In this document: one piece after another, positions 25,237 to 33,219 of the stretch
Numbering within the stretch: the stretch's first letter is position 1
Layout of the letters: the number at the start of each line of letters is the position of its first letter
From: Pseudomonadota bacterium
GTDB taxonomy: Bacteria > Desulfobacterota > Desulfobulbia > Desulfobulbales > Desulfocapsaceae
Length of the DNA stretch: 60,447 bases
Assembly: GCA_018820855.1 (NCBI GenBank)
Contig: JAHJNL010000056.1
Location: 1 to 60,447 of the forward strand
Direction: 5' to 3'
Program-made: the position numbers and the translations under genes
Notes under the pieces: model-generated
What the model was told of the DNA's origin: nothing
Databases searched by the model: none
The model's input: the letters and a program-made list of their open reading frames with translations, nothing else

Positions 25237-26112
25237 TTATCGGTTCAGGCCGATTGTTGTCAATAGTGTATAGATCAGTAACCAGACCACCGTATACAGG
25301 AGGTACCAGCGGTATCCCTTGTGTTTCCTTTGCAATAGGGCGAGGCTAAGAAGTAAAGAAGAGGGAAAGAGGAACCCAGCGAGAATAGGGGGGAGGTATA
25401 TCAGGAGTTCCTGCAGACCCAGGAAAAACCATGGCCCGGAGATATGGAAGACTCCAAGGTGCTCTGGTTCAAAAGGGGCGGCAATAAAGAGAGAGAACAG
25501 CAGGGTGCCGATGGTCAGCGGGAGGTGCTGGGAAAAAGAAACCGTATATTTTTTTATATGAAACCAAGCCAACCATCCCCAGAAGATACCAAGTCCGATT
25601 ATATGATTGACGTATATCCTTTTCATCCCATTATCGGAGATGGAGAAAAAAAGGTCATTTATTGGTTGTCCTATGAAGGGGAGGTCAAGAAGTATGGCCT
25701 CTGCTATCAGGCCGGCTGAAGATCCGGTACTGTCGCCGCGCAGAATGTATCCGGTAAAAAGGAGAAGCAGACCTATCGGAAGGGTGGCGGTCAGTTTGAT
25801 CCATTGTTTCGTGGAATAGGTCTGGGCCTGCTCAAATACAGCTATCATGTGGACAATGGAAAAGAGGAAAAAGAGCTGACTGGAATAAAAATGCAGTGAA
25901 CGGAAATAAGCCCCGAAAGGAACCAGGAGATCCATGGTTGATATTGAATAGAGGGGTGTTTCCGGGCTATACTGCAGTGCAACAACTACTCCGGATAAAA
26001 CAGAAATGTAGAGTGAGATGAGTGACCAGCCCCCCCATCGAATTTCTCTGAATATCTTTAGGATGGCTGTCACTGTATTCCGGATATCAAATGCTGACAA
26101 TATAGCCGCCAT
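25237..26112 (-). CDS. cytochrome b (b6-type) of a Rieske/cytochrome b complex
   Basis: This 291-residue membrane protein has about seven or eight helices. The four haem ligands of the b6/b family are spaced correctly: His74 and His88 (14 apart) and His170 and His185 (15 apart, as in b6 rather than mitochondrial b). The helix C region SSAGLIAEAI replaces the classical WG quinol-site pattern, and FEPEHLGV may stand for PEWY-like. Subunit IV-like helices follow. It lies 25 bp inside the end of the Rieske gene. No cytochrome c1 or f is nearby. Confidence 0.85.
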   Translation of the reverse strand: MAAILSAFDIRNTVTAILKIFREIRWGGWSLISLYISVLSGVVVALQYSPETPLYSISTMDLLVPFGAYFRSLHFYSSQLFFLFSIVHMIAVFEQAQTYSTKQWIKLTATLPIGLLLLFTGYILRGDSTGSSAGLIAEAILLDLPFIGQPINDLFFSISDNGMKRIYVNHIIGLGIFWGWLAWFHIKKYTVSFSQHLPLTIGTLLFSLFIAAPFEPEHLGVFHISGPWFFLGLQELLIYLPPILAGFLFPSSLLLSLALLQRKHKGYRWYLLYTVVWLLIYTLLTTIGLNR

Positions 26113-26527
26113 CGTCTTTTAACTTTTCCACTTTGTAGCGAAGCAGTTCTTTTTCGGCTGGACCATGCAGGACCTTTCCCTCAAGTGAAAAACGACTCTG
26201 GTGGCAGGGGCATTCCAGTATCCCATCTTTTTCCCGATAATTGATGGTGCAGCCAAGGTGGGTACAACGCCTGGAAAGAGCCCATGTTTTTTCACCATTG
26301 TCAAAAAGGATATAATCCGCTCCAAGGTGAAATCCTCCGATGGGTAATGGCGCAGGGATTTCGACAATCCTGGGTTTACGCGGAATAGAATATCCCAAGA
26401 AACGGAAGAGCGGATAGAGGGCGGCAAGGCCTGCACAAAAGAAAAGAAAACGTCGCCGTTTTCCGTGCGAGTGAATTGTGTTTGTGTTTACTGGAGGTGT
26501 CATCAAAGAGTCGGAGAGCGAAGTCAA
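26087..26527 (-). CDS. Rieske 2Fe-2S protein
   Basis: This 146-residue protein has an N-terminal anchor helix (FLFFCAGLAALYPLFRFLG) and a Rieske domain. Both cluster motifs are complete: C88-T-H90-L-G-C93 and C106-P-C108-H109, so the 2Fe-2S ligands (C88, H90, C106, H109) and the disulfide (C93-C108) are all present. It should pass electrons from quinol to a periplasmic carrier. Its start overlaps the coaD stop as ATGA, and cytochrome b follows with a 26-bp overlap. Confidence 0.92.
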   Translation of the reverse strand: MTSLSDSLMTPPVNTNTIHSHGKRRRFLFFCAGLAALYPLFRFLGYSIPRKPRIVEIPAPLPIGGFHLGADYILFDNGEKTWALSRRCTHLGCTINYREKDGILECPCHQSRFSLEGKVLHGPAEKELLRYKVEKLKDDGGYIVSI

Positions 26528-27024
26528 GATTTGGCGAACGCTGCCTTTAGATGTCGATTGACATGTTCCGGCACCAGATCGCTGACATCTCCACCATGCC
26601 TGGCAGCATCTTTGATGATAGATGAACTGATATATATCCAGCGAAATCCTGGCATGAGAAAAATAGTATCTACTTCCCGTTCCAGCTTTTTGTTCATGAG
26701 GGCGAGCTGAAATTCGTAGTCAAAGTCTGAAACAGCTCGTAAGCCGCGGATTATGGCCTTTGCTTTTCTTTTTGCTGCATATTTCACTAAAAGTCCAGAA
26801 ACACCAGTGACTTCTATTCGGGAATAGTCGTCAGGGAAACATTGCCTGGCCATCTCCAGCCGTTCTTCCAGTGAGAAAAGAGGGGTTTTTCCCGGATTAA
26901 TGGCAATGGCAATGACGACCTTGTCAAAAATGTTCAACGCGCGGTCGATGATGTCCAGATGTCCCATGGTAATGGGATCAAAGGTTCCAGGATAGACAGC
27001 GAGGGTTTTTTTTGATGGAGGCAT
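26524..27024 (-). CDS. coaD: phosphopantetheine adenylyltransferase CoaD
   Basis: CoaD adenylates 4'-phosphopantetheine in coenzyme A synthesis. The 166-residue protein shows the nucleotidyltransferase start YPGTFDPITMGHLDII (TxGH at 19-22), GVSGLLVKYA, KAKAIIRGLRAVSDFDYE and the ISSSIIKD motif, all characteristic. The length is normal. It lies 6 bp after rsmD, the common rsmD-coaD pairing, and overlaps the Rieske gene by 4 bp. Confidence 0.97.
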   Translation of the reverse strand: MPPSKKTLAVYPGTFDPITMGHLDIIDRALNIFDKVVIAIAINPGKTPLFSLEERLEMARQCFPDDYSRIEVTGVSGLLVKYAAKRKAKAIIRGLRAVSDFDYEFQLALMNKKLEREVDTIFLMPGFRWIYISSSIIKDAARHGGDVSDLVPEHVNRHLKAAFAKS

Positions 27025-27030
27025 GATAGT

Positions 27031-27636
27031 TTAAATATTAGAGTGCTGCCTGATCTCTTTCGGCGTGTAAAACCAGAAAGCAGTGTCACCGTAACGTCTG
27101 TGGTCTGAAAGAACAAGATGGGAAAAGGAGTCGGGTAATACTTCTCCGCTAGTCTCCTCGGCAATGATTAGTGTGTTTGGCCCACAGAGGTCGCTATTGT
27201 TAATGTTTTCCAGTGTTTCTTTGGCAAGCCCCTTACCATATGGCGGGTCCAGAAAAATAAGATCAAAAAATGGCGGAGCAGGGTTTTTTCTGAATTTCAG
27301 GTTCAGGCCGCGGCGGAGATCGTGTTTGATAATGATAAGTGCCTCTTGTAGAGAAGGGTCCATGTTCTGCAGGCAGAGTGAACAATTTTTTCTAATCAGC
27401 TCTAGTGCCTTACCATGATGATCCACAAAAACGACCTGTCTGGCGCCTCTGCTCCAGGCTTCAAGGCCCAGTGCCCCGGTTCCGGCAAACAGGTCAAGGA
27501 CAAGGGCAGAAACGATTCGCTCTCCGATGATACTGAATATGGCTTCTTTTGCCCGGTCTGCAGTAGGACGAATAGTTTTTGACTGGCCCGGAGAATAAAG
27601 GGTTCTTCCCCGAGCCTGGCCACTGATTATCCGCAA
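27031..27636 (-). CDS. rsmD: 16S rRNA (guanine-966 N2)-methyltransferase RsmD
   Basis: RsmD methylates G966 in the small ribosomal subunit. The 201-residue protein has MRIISGQARGRTL at the start, RPTADRAKEAIFSII, LDLFAGTGALGLEAWSRGA for SAM binding and LIFLDPPYGKG as the catalytic motif. The start is a TTG directly after the asd stop (no gap), so it is translated by coupling. coaD follows. Confidence 0.95.
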   Translation of the reverse strand: MRIISGQARGRTLYSPGQSKTIRPTADRAKEAIFSIIGERIVSALVLDLFAGTGALGLEAWSRGARQVVFVDHHGKALELIRKNCSLCLQNMDPSLQEALIIIKHDLRRGLNLKFRKNPAPPFFDLIFLDPPYGKGLAKETLENINNSDLCGPNTLIIAEETSGEVLPDSFSHLVLSDHRRYGDTAFWFYTPKEIRQHSNI

Positions 27637-28665
27637 TTATTTATATTTCCGAACAAAGGCCTCAGCGATCTGAACGGCGTTCAGGGCAGCACCTTTGAGG
27701 ATATTATCAGACACAACCCACATGTTGATACCGTTGGCGATGGATTCATCTTCACGAATCCGGCCCACAAAAGTTTCAAATTTCCCGGCACAGTCTATGG
27801 CCAGAGGGTATTTTCCGTTTTCAGGGTCGTCCACCAGTTTTACACCAGGAGCTGTTGCCAGCAGTTCTTTGACCTCGGCAGCACTGATCTTGGTCTTGGT
27901 TTCGATGTTTATGGCCTCGGAGTGTCCATAAAAGACCGGTACCCGGACAGCGGTTGCCGTAACGCCGATGGAGGCATCTTCAAAAATTTTTCTGGTTTCG
28001 TTCACCATCTTCATCTCTTCCTTGGTATATCCATTTTCCATGAAAATATCTATCTGAGGAAGACAGTTAAAGGCTATTTGATGCGGATACACCGAGACTT
28101 CCATGGGTTTGCCGGCAGCATAGGCAAGAGCTTGGTTATGCAGTTCTTCAATAGCCTTGGCACCGGTTCCGGAAACGGCCTGGTAGGTGGAAACAACGAT
28201 TCGTTTAATACCAACCTTGTCGTAGATGGGTTTCAGCGCAACCATCATTTGAATGGTGGAGCAGTTCGGATTGGCTATAATCCCGTGATTGGTATACTGG
28301 GCAATGGCATGACCGTTTACCTCGGGAACAACGAGTGGAATCTCAGGATCCATGCGATAGGCACTGGAGTTGTCGATAACTACTGCTCCCGCCTTGGCTG
28401 CTGCAGGAGCAAAGTCAAAGGAACGGGTTGCACCTGCCGAAAAGAGGGCGACGTCAATATCGGTGAAGGCGTCTTTGCTAAGCAACTGCACCTCAATTTC
28501 TTTATCTTTAAAAGTGATCTTCTTTCCAATAGAACGCTCTGAGGCGAGAAGCCGCAATTCATTGATGGGAAAGTCACGCCGTCTCAGTACGTCAAGCATG
28601 GCACCGCCTACTGCGCCAGTGGCACCGGCTATGGCAACATTATACTTTTTCTTATTATCACTCAT
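27637..28665 (-). CDS. asd: aspartate-semialdehyde dehydrogenase
   Basis: This enzyme makes aspartate semialdehyde for lysine, threonine, methionine and diaminopimelate. The 342-residue protein has NVAIAGATGAVGGAML (8-23), VIDNSSAYRMDPEIPLVVPEVN and the catalytic Cys135 in ANPNCSTIQ, with VSTYQAVSGTGAKA after it, and the later GHSEA block. The length fits. GGAT lies before the ATG. It follows the pssA terminator and is coupled to rsmD. Confidence 0.97.
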   Translation of the reverse strand: MSDNKKKYNVAIAGATGAVGGAMLDVLRRRDFPINELRLLASERSIGKKITFKDKEIEVQLLSKDAFTDIDVALFSAGATRSFDFAPAAAKAGAVVIDNSSAYRMDPEIPLVVPEVNGHAIAQYTNHGIIANPNCSTIQMMVALKPIYDKVGIKRIVVSTYQAVSGTGAKAIEELHNQALAYAAGKPMEVSVYPHQIAFNCLPQIDIFMENGYTKEEMKMVNETRKIFEDASIGVTATAVRVPVFYGHSEAINIETKTKISAAEVKELLATAPGVKLVDDPENGKYPLAIDCAGKFETFVGRIREDESIANGINMWVVSDNILKGAALNAVQIAEAFVRKYK

Positions 28666-28803
28666 TTTGTATCCTTATTCGTATTACAGGGGGAAATGTT
28701 TGTAACCTGAAAATGATAACATTTTCAGGGGATGTTAAATTGTAAAGAAAAAGAAACTAACAAATTTTTTCAGTGGGAGCAATATGCATTGTTTCAGGAA
28801 TAA

Positions 28804-28844
28804 AAAAAGGCGAATCCGATTGAAACAACCGGATTCGCCTTTTT
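28804..28844. terminator. bidirectional intrinsic terminator between pssA and asd
   Basis: A 15-bp stem (28804-28818 with 28830-28844) carries A5 on one side and T5 on the other, so it works on either strand. In context it ends the ilvB-ilvN-psd-pssA message and separates it from the asd unit. Confidence 0.85.
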
Positions 28845-28862
28845 AAAAAAGAGAGGAATGGG

Positions 28863-29621
28863 TCAGCGATCCCGGTTTCGTAATGGCAGATTTGATTTTT
28901 TCATACTTCTGACTCTTTTGAAAAGGGCATGGCCAGGTCCCGAGAGCAGGTAGCCCAGGAACAGAGTGAAAATCATGATATGAGGTTCTGCTGCAATGAG
29001 CATAAAGAGCAGGAGAAAACCGACAAGGATCTGAAAGCGGTTTACCTTGATCTGAGGCACCTCTTTAAAGCTATAGTAGGTGTGTGTGGACACCATCAGG
29101 TAAGAAAGGATATAGACGAGTAAGAGCAGAGATATGTGTTTGACCTCGCCGGTAATCCCAAGAAAATTACAAAAAAGGATGGATGCAGATATCATGGCGG
29201 CAGCAGCCGGACAAGGTAGGCCAACAAAGTTTTTTGATGTTGAACCAACATCCTGAGAGTTAAAGCGGGCAAGACGTAACGATGTCATGGCCACATAGAG
29301 GAAGGCGGCCAGCCAGCCATAACGGCCATAGGGGTGAAGAGCCCAGAGAAAGACAACAACTCCAGGAGCAACACCAAAGGAGATCATGTCGCAGAGTGAG
29401 TCCAGTTCTACTCCGAACTGGCTTGTTGTTCCGGTCATTCGTGCCACACGGCCATCCAGTCCATCAAATACGGCAGCCACAAGAATAGCAACGGCAGCTG
29501 TCTTGAACTCGCCGTTAATTGCAGCAATGATTGCATAAAAGCCACAGAATGAACTGGCCAGAGTGAACATACACGGCAATGGGTAAAAACGATTGCTCAT
29601 GTTTTGAGAATTATCTTCCAT
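28863..29621 (-). CDS. pssA: CDP-diacylglycerol--serine O-phosphatidyltransferase PssA
   Basis: PssA makes phosphatidylserine from CDP-diacylglycerol and serine. I use the ATG at 29621, with GGAG 7 nt upstream. The CDP-alcohol phosphotransferase motif is complete: D56-G57-x2-A60-R61-x8-G70-x3-D74-x3-D78, in the segment DGRVARMTGTTSQFGVELD (shown in part). Six to eight hydrophobic helices follow. It acts just before phosphatidylserine decarboxylase, whose gene is immediately upstream, and is followed by a terminator. Confidence 0.95.
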   Translation of the reverse strand: MEDNSQNMSNRFYPLPCMFTLASSFCGFYAIIAAINGEFKTAAVAILVAAVFDGLDGRVARMTGTTSQFGVELDSLCDMISFGVAPGVVVFLWALHPYGRYGWLAAFLYVAMTSLRLARFNSQDVGSTSKNFVGLPCPAAAAMISASILFCNFLGITGEVKHISLLLLVYILSYLMVSTHTYYSFKEVPQIKVNRFQILVGFLLLFMLIAAEPHIMIFTLFLGYLLSGPGHALFKRVRSMKKSNLPLRNRDR

Positions 29622-29720
29622 CAAATATACTCCAAAGAAGATGAAGGGAATTAATATCTACCTTTATATATTTATTGTATGTCTTTTTGAAATAAAAGCA
29701 AAATAAGAAAGTTTTTTTCG

Positions 29721-30365
29721 TTAGGAGAATGAAGCAAGTGCTGTTTCCCCGGCACGTACTTTCTGCCCGATTTTAACTTCAATTTTACTATTTATTGGCA
29801 GGTATAGATCCACACGTGATCCAAAACGGATGAGACCAAAACGTTTACCGCGCTGCACTGTGTCTCCAGGTTCGAGCCAGTTGATTATTCTTCTGGCAAT
29901 AAGTCCGGCGACCTGAATAAAAACCATGCGCTCTCCGTTTTCTGTTTGCAGGATAGCGGCGCAGTGTTCATTGAGCAGTGCGCCTTTGTCACTGTCCGCA
30001 GAATAGAACTTGCCGGGTGTGTACCGGATCGCCTCAATTGTTCCATTAACCGGGATACGGTTGACATGAACATTGAAGACGTTCATGAAAATGGAAACTT
30101 TGATGACCTGCTGCTGCAGGTATTTATCATCAAACTGCTCTTCAATGATAATGATTTTTCCGTCTGCCGGAGAAAGCAGGGCATCAGGTGGAGCAGGGCT
30201 CATTCTCTCCGGATCACGGAAAAAAGCAACAATAAAGGTTGTCAGAAAAAGACAGGGCCAGGCCAGAAAATCATACCCAAGTATGGCTGTAATCAGGGTG
30301 ATAAAGGCAGAAAAGCCAATGAAAGGATAGCCTTCCAGAGCAACAGGAATCCGGGGGGATGTCAT
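29721..30365 (-). CDS. psd: phosphatidylserine decarboxylase
   Basis: Psd makes phosphatidylethanolamine. It is a 214-residue short-type proenzyme: N-terminal hydrophobic helices, RDPER (50-54), SPADGK (65-70), MNVFNVHVNRIPVNG and FGSRVDLYLP near the C-terminus. Gly182-Ser183 of the FGS motif is the expected self-cleavage site, giving the pyruvoyl group on Ser183; this replaces the LGST of the E. coli form. It lies between ilvN and pssA. No clear ribosome-binding site is visible. Confidence 0.95.
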   Translation of the reverse strand: MTSPRIPVALEGYPFIGFSAFITLITAILGYDFLAWPCLFLTTFIVAFFRDPERMSPAPPDALLSPADGKIIIIEEQFDDKYLQQQVIKVSIFMNVFNVHVNRIPVNGTIEAIRYTPGKFYSADSDKGALLNEHCAAILQTENGERMVFIQVAGLIARRIINWLEPGDTVQRGKRFGLIRFGSRVDLYLPINSKIEVKIGQKVRAGETALASFS

Positions 30366-30398
30366 AGTGTTTTTATATAGGAATTGAAGAAGTTATTA

Positions 30399-30446
30399 CA
30401 CGCCAAAAGCAGGTTACGACTCATGTCGCTACCTGCTTTTGGCGTG
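30399..30446. repeat. perfect 16-bp inverted repeat between ilvN and psd
   Basis: Bases 30399-30414 pair perfectly with 30431-30446, and the loop contains a further CGAC/GTCG hairpin (30417-30420 with 30425-30428). On the minus strand it is followed by TAATAACTT, not a T-run. It could act as a weak terminator or as an mRNA processing/stability element separating amino-acid from lipid genes in the same transcript. Confidence 0.6.
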
Positions 30447-30487
30447 ATCCGGCTTTTAAGTGTCAGGAACGACAGTCAGTTACCGGA

Positions 30488-30970
30488 TTATTTCTTTGGG
30501 GCCCGTGCCATGGCAATGGTACCGGTACGGACGATTTCTTTGATCCCGATGGGACGGAGAATATCAATAACTGCCTGGATTTTTGACGCTGAGCCAGTAA
30601 GTTCCACGGTATATGTTTTGGGGCTGACATCGACGACTTTACCGCGAAAGATATCGATAACGCGTAAAACTTCAGCACGGGTTGATGCCTCGGCCTTGAC
30701 CCGGATGAGAACCATTTCCCGTTCTACATATTCACTTTCACTGATGTCAGTGACTTTAATTACATCAATGAGTTTATGCAGTTGTTTGGTGATCTGTTCA
30801 ATGATGGCGTTATCACCACTGGTAACCAGGGTGAGACAGGAGATGGTGGAGTCGAGGGTCTCTGCAACACTGAGGCTTTCAATGTTGAACCCACGGCCGC
30901 TGAACAACCCGGTGACCCGGGAAAGTACGCCCGGCTTGTTTTGAAGAAGGACTGATATCGTATGTTTCAT
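30488..30970 (-). CDS. ilvN: acetolactate synthase small (regulatory) subunit IlvN
   Basis: IlvN is the ACT-domain regulatory subunit of acetolactate synthase, mediating valine feedback. The 160-residue protein begins with the ACT domain (HTISVLLQNKPGVLSRVTGL and SGRGFNIESLSVAETLD), followed by the C-terminal domain with ELTGSASKIQAVIDILRP. The length is normal for the long-type subunit. AGGATAAACCG precedes the ATG. It lies downstream of ilvB. Confidence 0.96.
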   Translation of the reverse strand: MKHTISVLLQNKPGVLSRVTGLFSGRGFNIESLSVAETLDSTISCLTLVTSGDNAIIEQITKQLHKLIDVIKVTDISESEYVEREMVLIRVKAEASTRAEVLRVIDIFRGKVVDVSPKTYTVELTGSASKIQAVIDILRPIGIKEIVRTGTIAMARAPKK

Positions 30971-31000
30971 CGGTTTATCCTGTACAAAAAATATGTTTAT

Positions 31001-31020
31001 GAGGCACCCGCAGGTGCCTC
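31001..31020. repeat. intercistronic hairpin between ilvB and ilvN
   Basis: GAGGCACC and GGTGCCTC form an 8-bp stem with loop CGCA. There is no strong T-run in the direction of transcription. It probably adjusts mRNA stability or the ilvB/ilvN ratio. Confidence 0.5.
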
Positions 31021-31052
31021 AAAATTATAATGCAAGAAGACAGTGGTGTAAA

Positions 31053-32750
31053 TCAGACCAGAAGCATTTCCGTGGTGGCCTTACCAGCAGGTACCATGGG
31101 GAAGACGCCTTCTTCTCTGGCGATACGGAAGTCCATAAGAACGACGTTGTCTATTGATAATGCCTCTTTAATGACGCTTTCCACTTCGCTGGTTTTCGTG
31201 GCACGAAGTCCAACAGCGCCATAGGCCTCAGCCAGGGCGACGAAATCAGGAGTTACTTCCATGACGGTTGCGGCATACCGTTTGTCATAAAACAGCTCCT
31301 GCCACTGACGAACCATGCCCAGGTAGTTGTTGTTCAGGAGACAGATTTTAACCGGGCACTTATACTGTTTGGCAGTGGCCAGTTCCTGAATGTTCATCTG
31401 GATGGAACCGTCACCGGCAACATCAATAACCATAGCATCAGGGAATGCCATTTTGGCACCAATGGCAGCCGGCAGGCCATAACCCATGGTTCCAAGACCA
31501 CCGGAAGTAACAAGGCGTCTGGGTTTGCTGAATTTGTAGAACTGGGCTGCCCACATCTGGTTCTGGCCGACCTCAGTGGTGATGATAGCATCACCATTGG
31601 TCAATTCGTCAAGTTTTTCGACAACGTATTGAGGCTTGATGATTTCACCCTCATTCAGATAGGCCATGGGGTGTTTTGTGGTCCAATCTGCGATGGTCTC
31701 GAGCCAAGGTGCGTGTGTTGCCGCAACTTCTTCAAGGTTGTGTCCACAGGTGGTGAACCAATTGTTCATTGCAATGAGGGCATGTTTGCAGTCGGCGACA
31801 ATAGGAATATCAACCGCCACATTTTTACTGATCGATGTAGGGTCGATATCAATATGGATGATTTTGGCGTGGGGAGCAAAGGCATCAACCCGACCGGTTA
31901 CCCGGTCGTCAAAACGGGCACCCACAGCAATCAAAAGATCACTTTTGGCCACCGCCATGTTTGCGGTATAGCTTCCATGCATGCCGAGCATGCCCATGGA
32001 AAGGTCATTGCGGCCGGGAAAACCGCCCAGACCCATGAGGGTCATGGTTACCGGTATTTTCAGTTTGTTGGCAAGTTCGGTAAGTTCTTCGTTGGAATCG
32101 GAAAGAATTACTCCGCCACCAACATAGAGGACAGGCCGCTTGGCTTTCAGGATCTCTTTACATGCCTTTTCGATCTGTCCCATATGTGGTTCATAAGTGG
32201 GCTGATAGTTCTGCATGCGGATGGGCTTTTTCTCATCAAAATCAACCATGGATGCAACGATATCCTTTGGGAGATCAATAAGAACCGGGCCGGGTCGGCC
32301 GGTGCGGGCGATGTGGAATGCTTCACGTATGGTAGGAACAAGGTCTTCAGCCTTGCTTACCAGGTAATTATGCTTGGTGCAGGGCCTTGTGATACCGACA
32401 ATATCAACTTCCTGAAAGGCATCGTTACCAATGAGCGGTGTCGGAACCTGACCGGTGAGAATGACCAGGGGGATGGAATCCATATAAGCTGTGGCAATGG
32501 CTGTTACTCCATTGGTGGCACCAGGGCCCGAAGTAAGAAGGGCAACCCCGACTTCACCGGTTACGCGGGCAAAGCCGTCAGCAGCATGTACGGCACCTTG
32601 TTCATGACGAACAAGAACATGAGTGATGTCAGAGTCGTAAAGGTCGTCGTAGAGGTCGATAACTGCTCCTCCGGGAAAACCGAAAATCGTCTTAACCCCT
32701 TCTTCCTTGAGGCATTTTATAATGGCAATCGAGCCTTTAAGTTTTTCCAT
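31053..32750 (-). CDS. ilvB: acetolactate synthase large (catalytic) subunit IlvB
   Basis: IlvB is the ThDP- and FAD-dependent catalytic subunit making acetolactate or acetohydroxybutyrate for valine, leucine and isoleucine. I start at the ATG at 32750, which has GAGGG 3-5 nt upstream; the longer frame begins at a TTG. It has VKTIFGFPGGAVIDLYD, RHEQGAVHAADGFAR (ThDP Glu), LTSGPGATNGVT and the ThDP motif GDGSIQMNIQEL. At 565 residues it fits. It leads an ilvB-ilvN-psd-pssA transcript. A clear promoter lies about 190 bp upstream. Confidence 0.96.
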   Translation of the reverse strand: MEKLKGSIAIIKCLKEEGVKTIFGFPGGAVIDLYDDLYDSDITHVLVRHEQGAVHAADGFARVTGEVGVALLTSGPGATNGVTAIATAYMDSIPLVILTGQVPTPLIGNDAFQEVDIVGITRPCTKHNYLVSKAEDLVPTIREAFHIARTGRPGPVLIDLPKDIVASMVDFDEKKPIRMQNYQPTYEPHMGQIEKACKEILKAKRPVLYVGGGVILSDSNEELTELANKLKIPVTMTLMGLGGFPGRNDLSMGMLGMHGSYTANMAVAKSDLLIAVGARFDDRVTGRVDAFAPHAKIIHIDIDPTSISKNVAVDIPIVADCKHALIAMNNWFTTCGHNLEEVAATHAPWLETIADWTTKHPMAYLNEGEIIKPQYVVEKLDELTNGDAIITTEVGQNQMWAAQFYKFSKPRRLVTSGGLGTMGYGLPAAIGAKMAFPDAMVIDVAGDGSIQMNIQELATAKQYKCPVKICLLNNNYLGMVRQWQELFYDKRYAATVMEVTPDFVALAEAYGAVGLRATKTSEVESVIKEALSIDNVVLMDFRIAREEGVFPMVPAGKATTEMLLV

Positions 32751-32933
32751 GAACCCTCGTCCTTTCAATGTTGAGGTTTTTAGTGCATTATAGATAATTT
32801 TCTTGCTTTTAATGAAGATAAATTAAAAGTGAAATTATTATTATAATTACGGTCAACTGTTGAGACACCTATCCTTTAGGGTTTAGAAAAGTTGTCATCG
32901 GTACAGGCAACATCTGTTTGTCGAAAAGAATAA

Positions 32934-32962
32934 AATATATCTTTCAATGAGGTGGATGTCAA
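32934..32962 (-). promoter_or_regulatory. sigma-70-type promoter of ilvB
   Basis: On the minus strand TTGACA (32962-32957) and TATATT (32939-32934) are separated by exactly 17 bp. Transcription should begin near 32927, leaving a leader of about 177 nt before ilvB. A 14-codon frame in that leader (32913-32869) is not rich in branched-chain codons. Confidence 0.7.
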
Positions 32963-33048
32963 TATGGAAGGTGTGACTGTTTTGCATACAAAGTAAAAAG
33001 CTTAGGAATTATGAGCAAAAAACACAAGATTTATTGCCAGGGGAATCG

Positions 33049-33074
33049 TTTTCCCGGGAAAAAGGTGCTTGACA
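33049..33074 (+). promoter_or_regulatory. 14-bp palindrome and -35 box upstream of the leuA leader
   Basis: TTTTCCCGGGAAAA (33049-33062) is a perfect palindrome and could bind a dimeric regulator. Six bases later a consensus -35 TTGACA (33069-33074) occurs; the best matching -10 is GATTAT at 33090 (15-bp spacing). If that promoter is used, the transcript starts near 33101, 38 nt before the leader peptide. Confidence 0.5.
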
Positions 33075-33138
33075 ACAGTCGATTCCAATGATTATCTATT
33101 GAGATCTTCTATTAAAAATATTTATAAAGAAAAATATC

Positions 33139-33219
33139 ATGTGCAAAAAACATCTCCTAGCTCTCGTCCTATTGACCCTGTTTAGGGAATCGACTGTGGT
33201 AGAGACCGGAGAGTTGTGA
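33139..33219 (+). CDS. leuL: leucine-rich leader peptide of leuA
   Basis: An ATG at 33139 opens a 26-codon frame: MCKKHLLALVLLTLF then REST, ending at TGA 33217-33219. Residues 6, 7, 9, 11, 12 and 14 are leucine, and the codons include CTC, CTA and TTG. It is followed by a terminator hairpin 36 nt after the stop and by leuA. This is the hallmark of ribosome-stalling attenuation: scarce charged tRNA-Leu stalls the ribosome within codons 6-14. The Shine-Dalgarno (AAAGAAAA) is weak. The frame is too short for standard gene callers. Confidence 0.75.
   Translation: MCKKHLLALVLLTLFRESTVVETGEL

Noticed and set aside
32869-32913. 14-codon frame in the ilvB leader (MLPVPMTTFLNPKG) as an attenuator peptide
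   Set aside because: It has only two Leu and one Val, no Ile, and no terminator hairpin with a T-run follows, so it does not meet the pattern seen at leuA.
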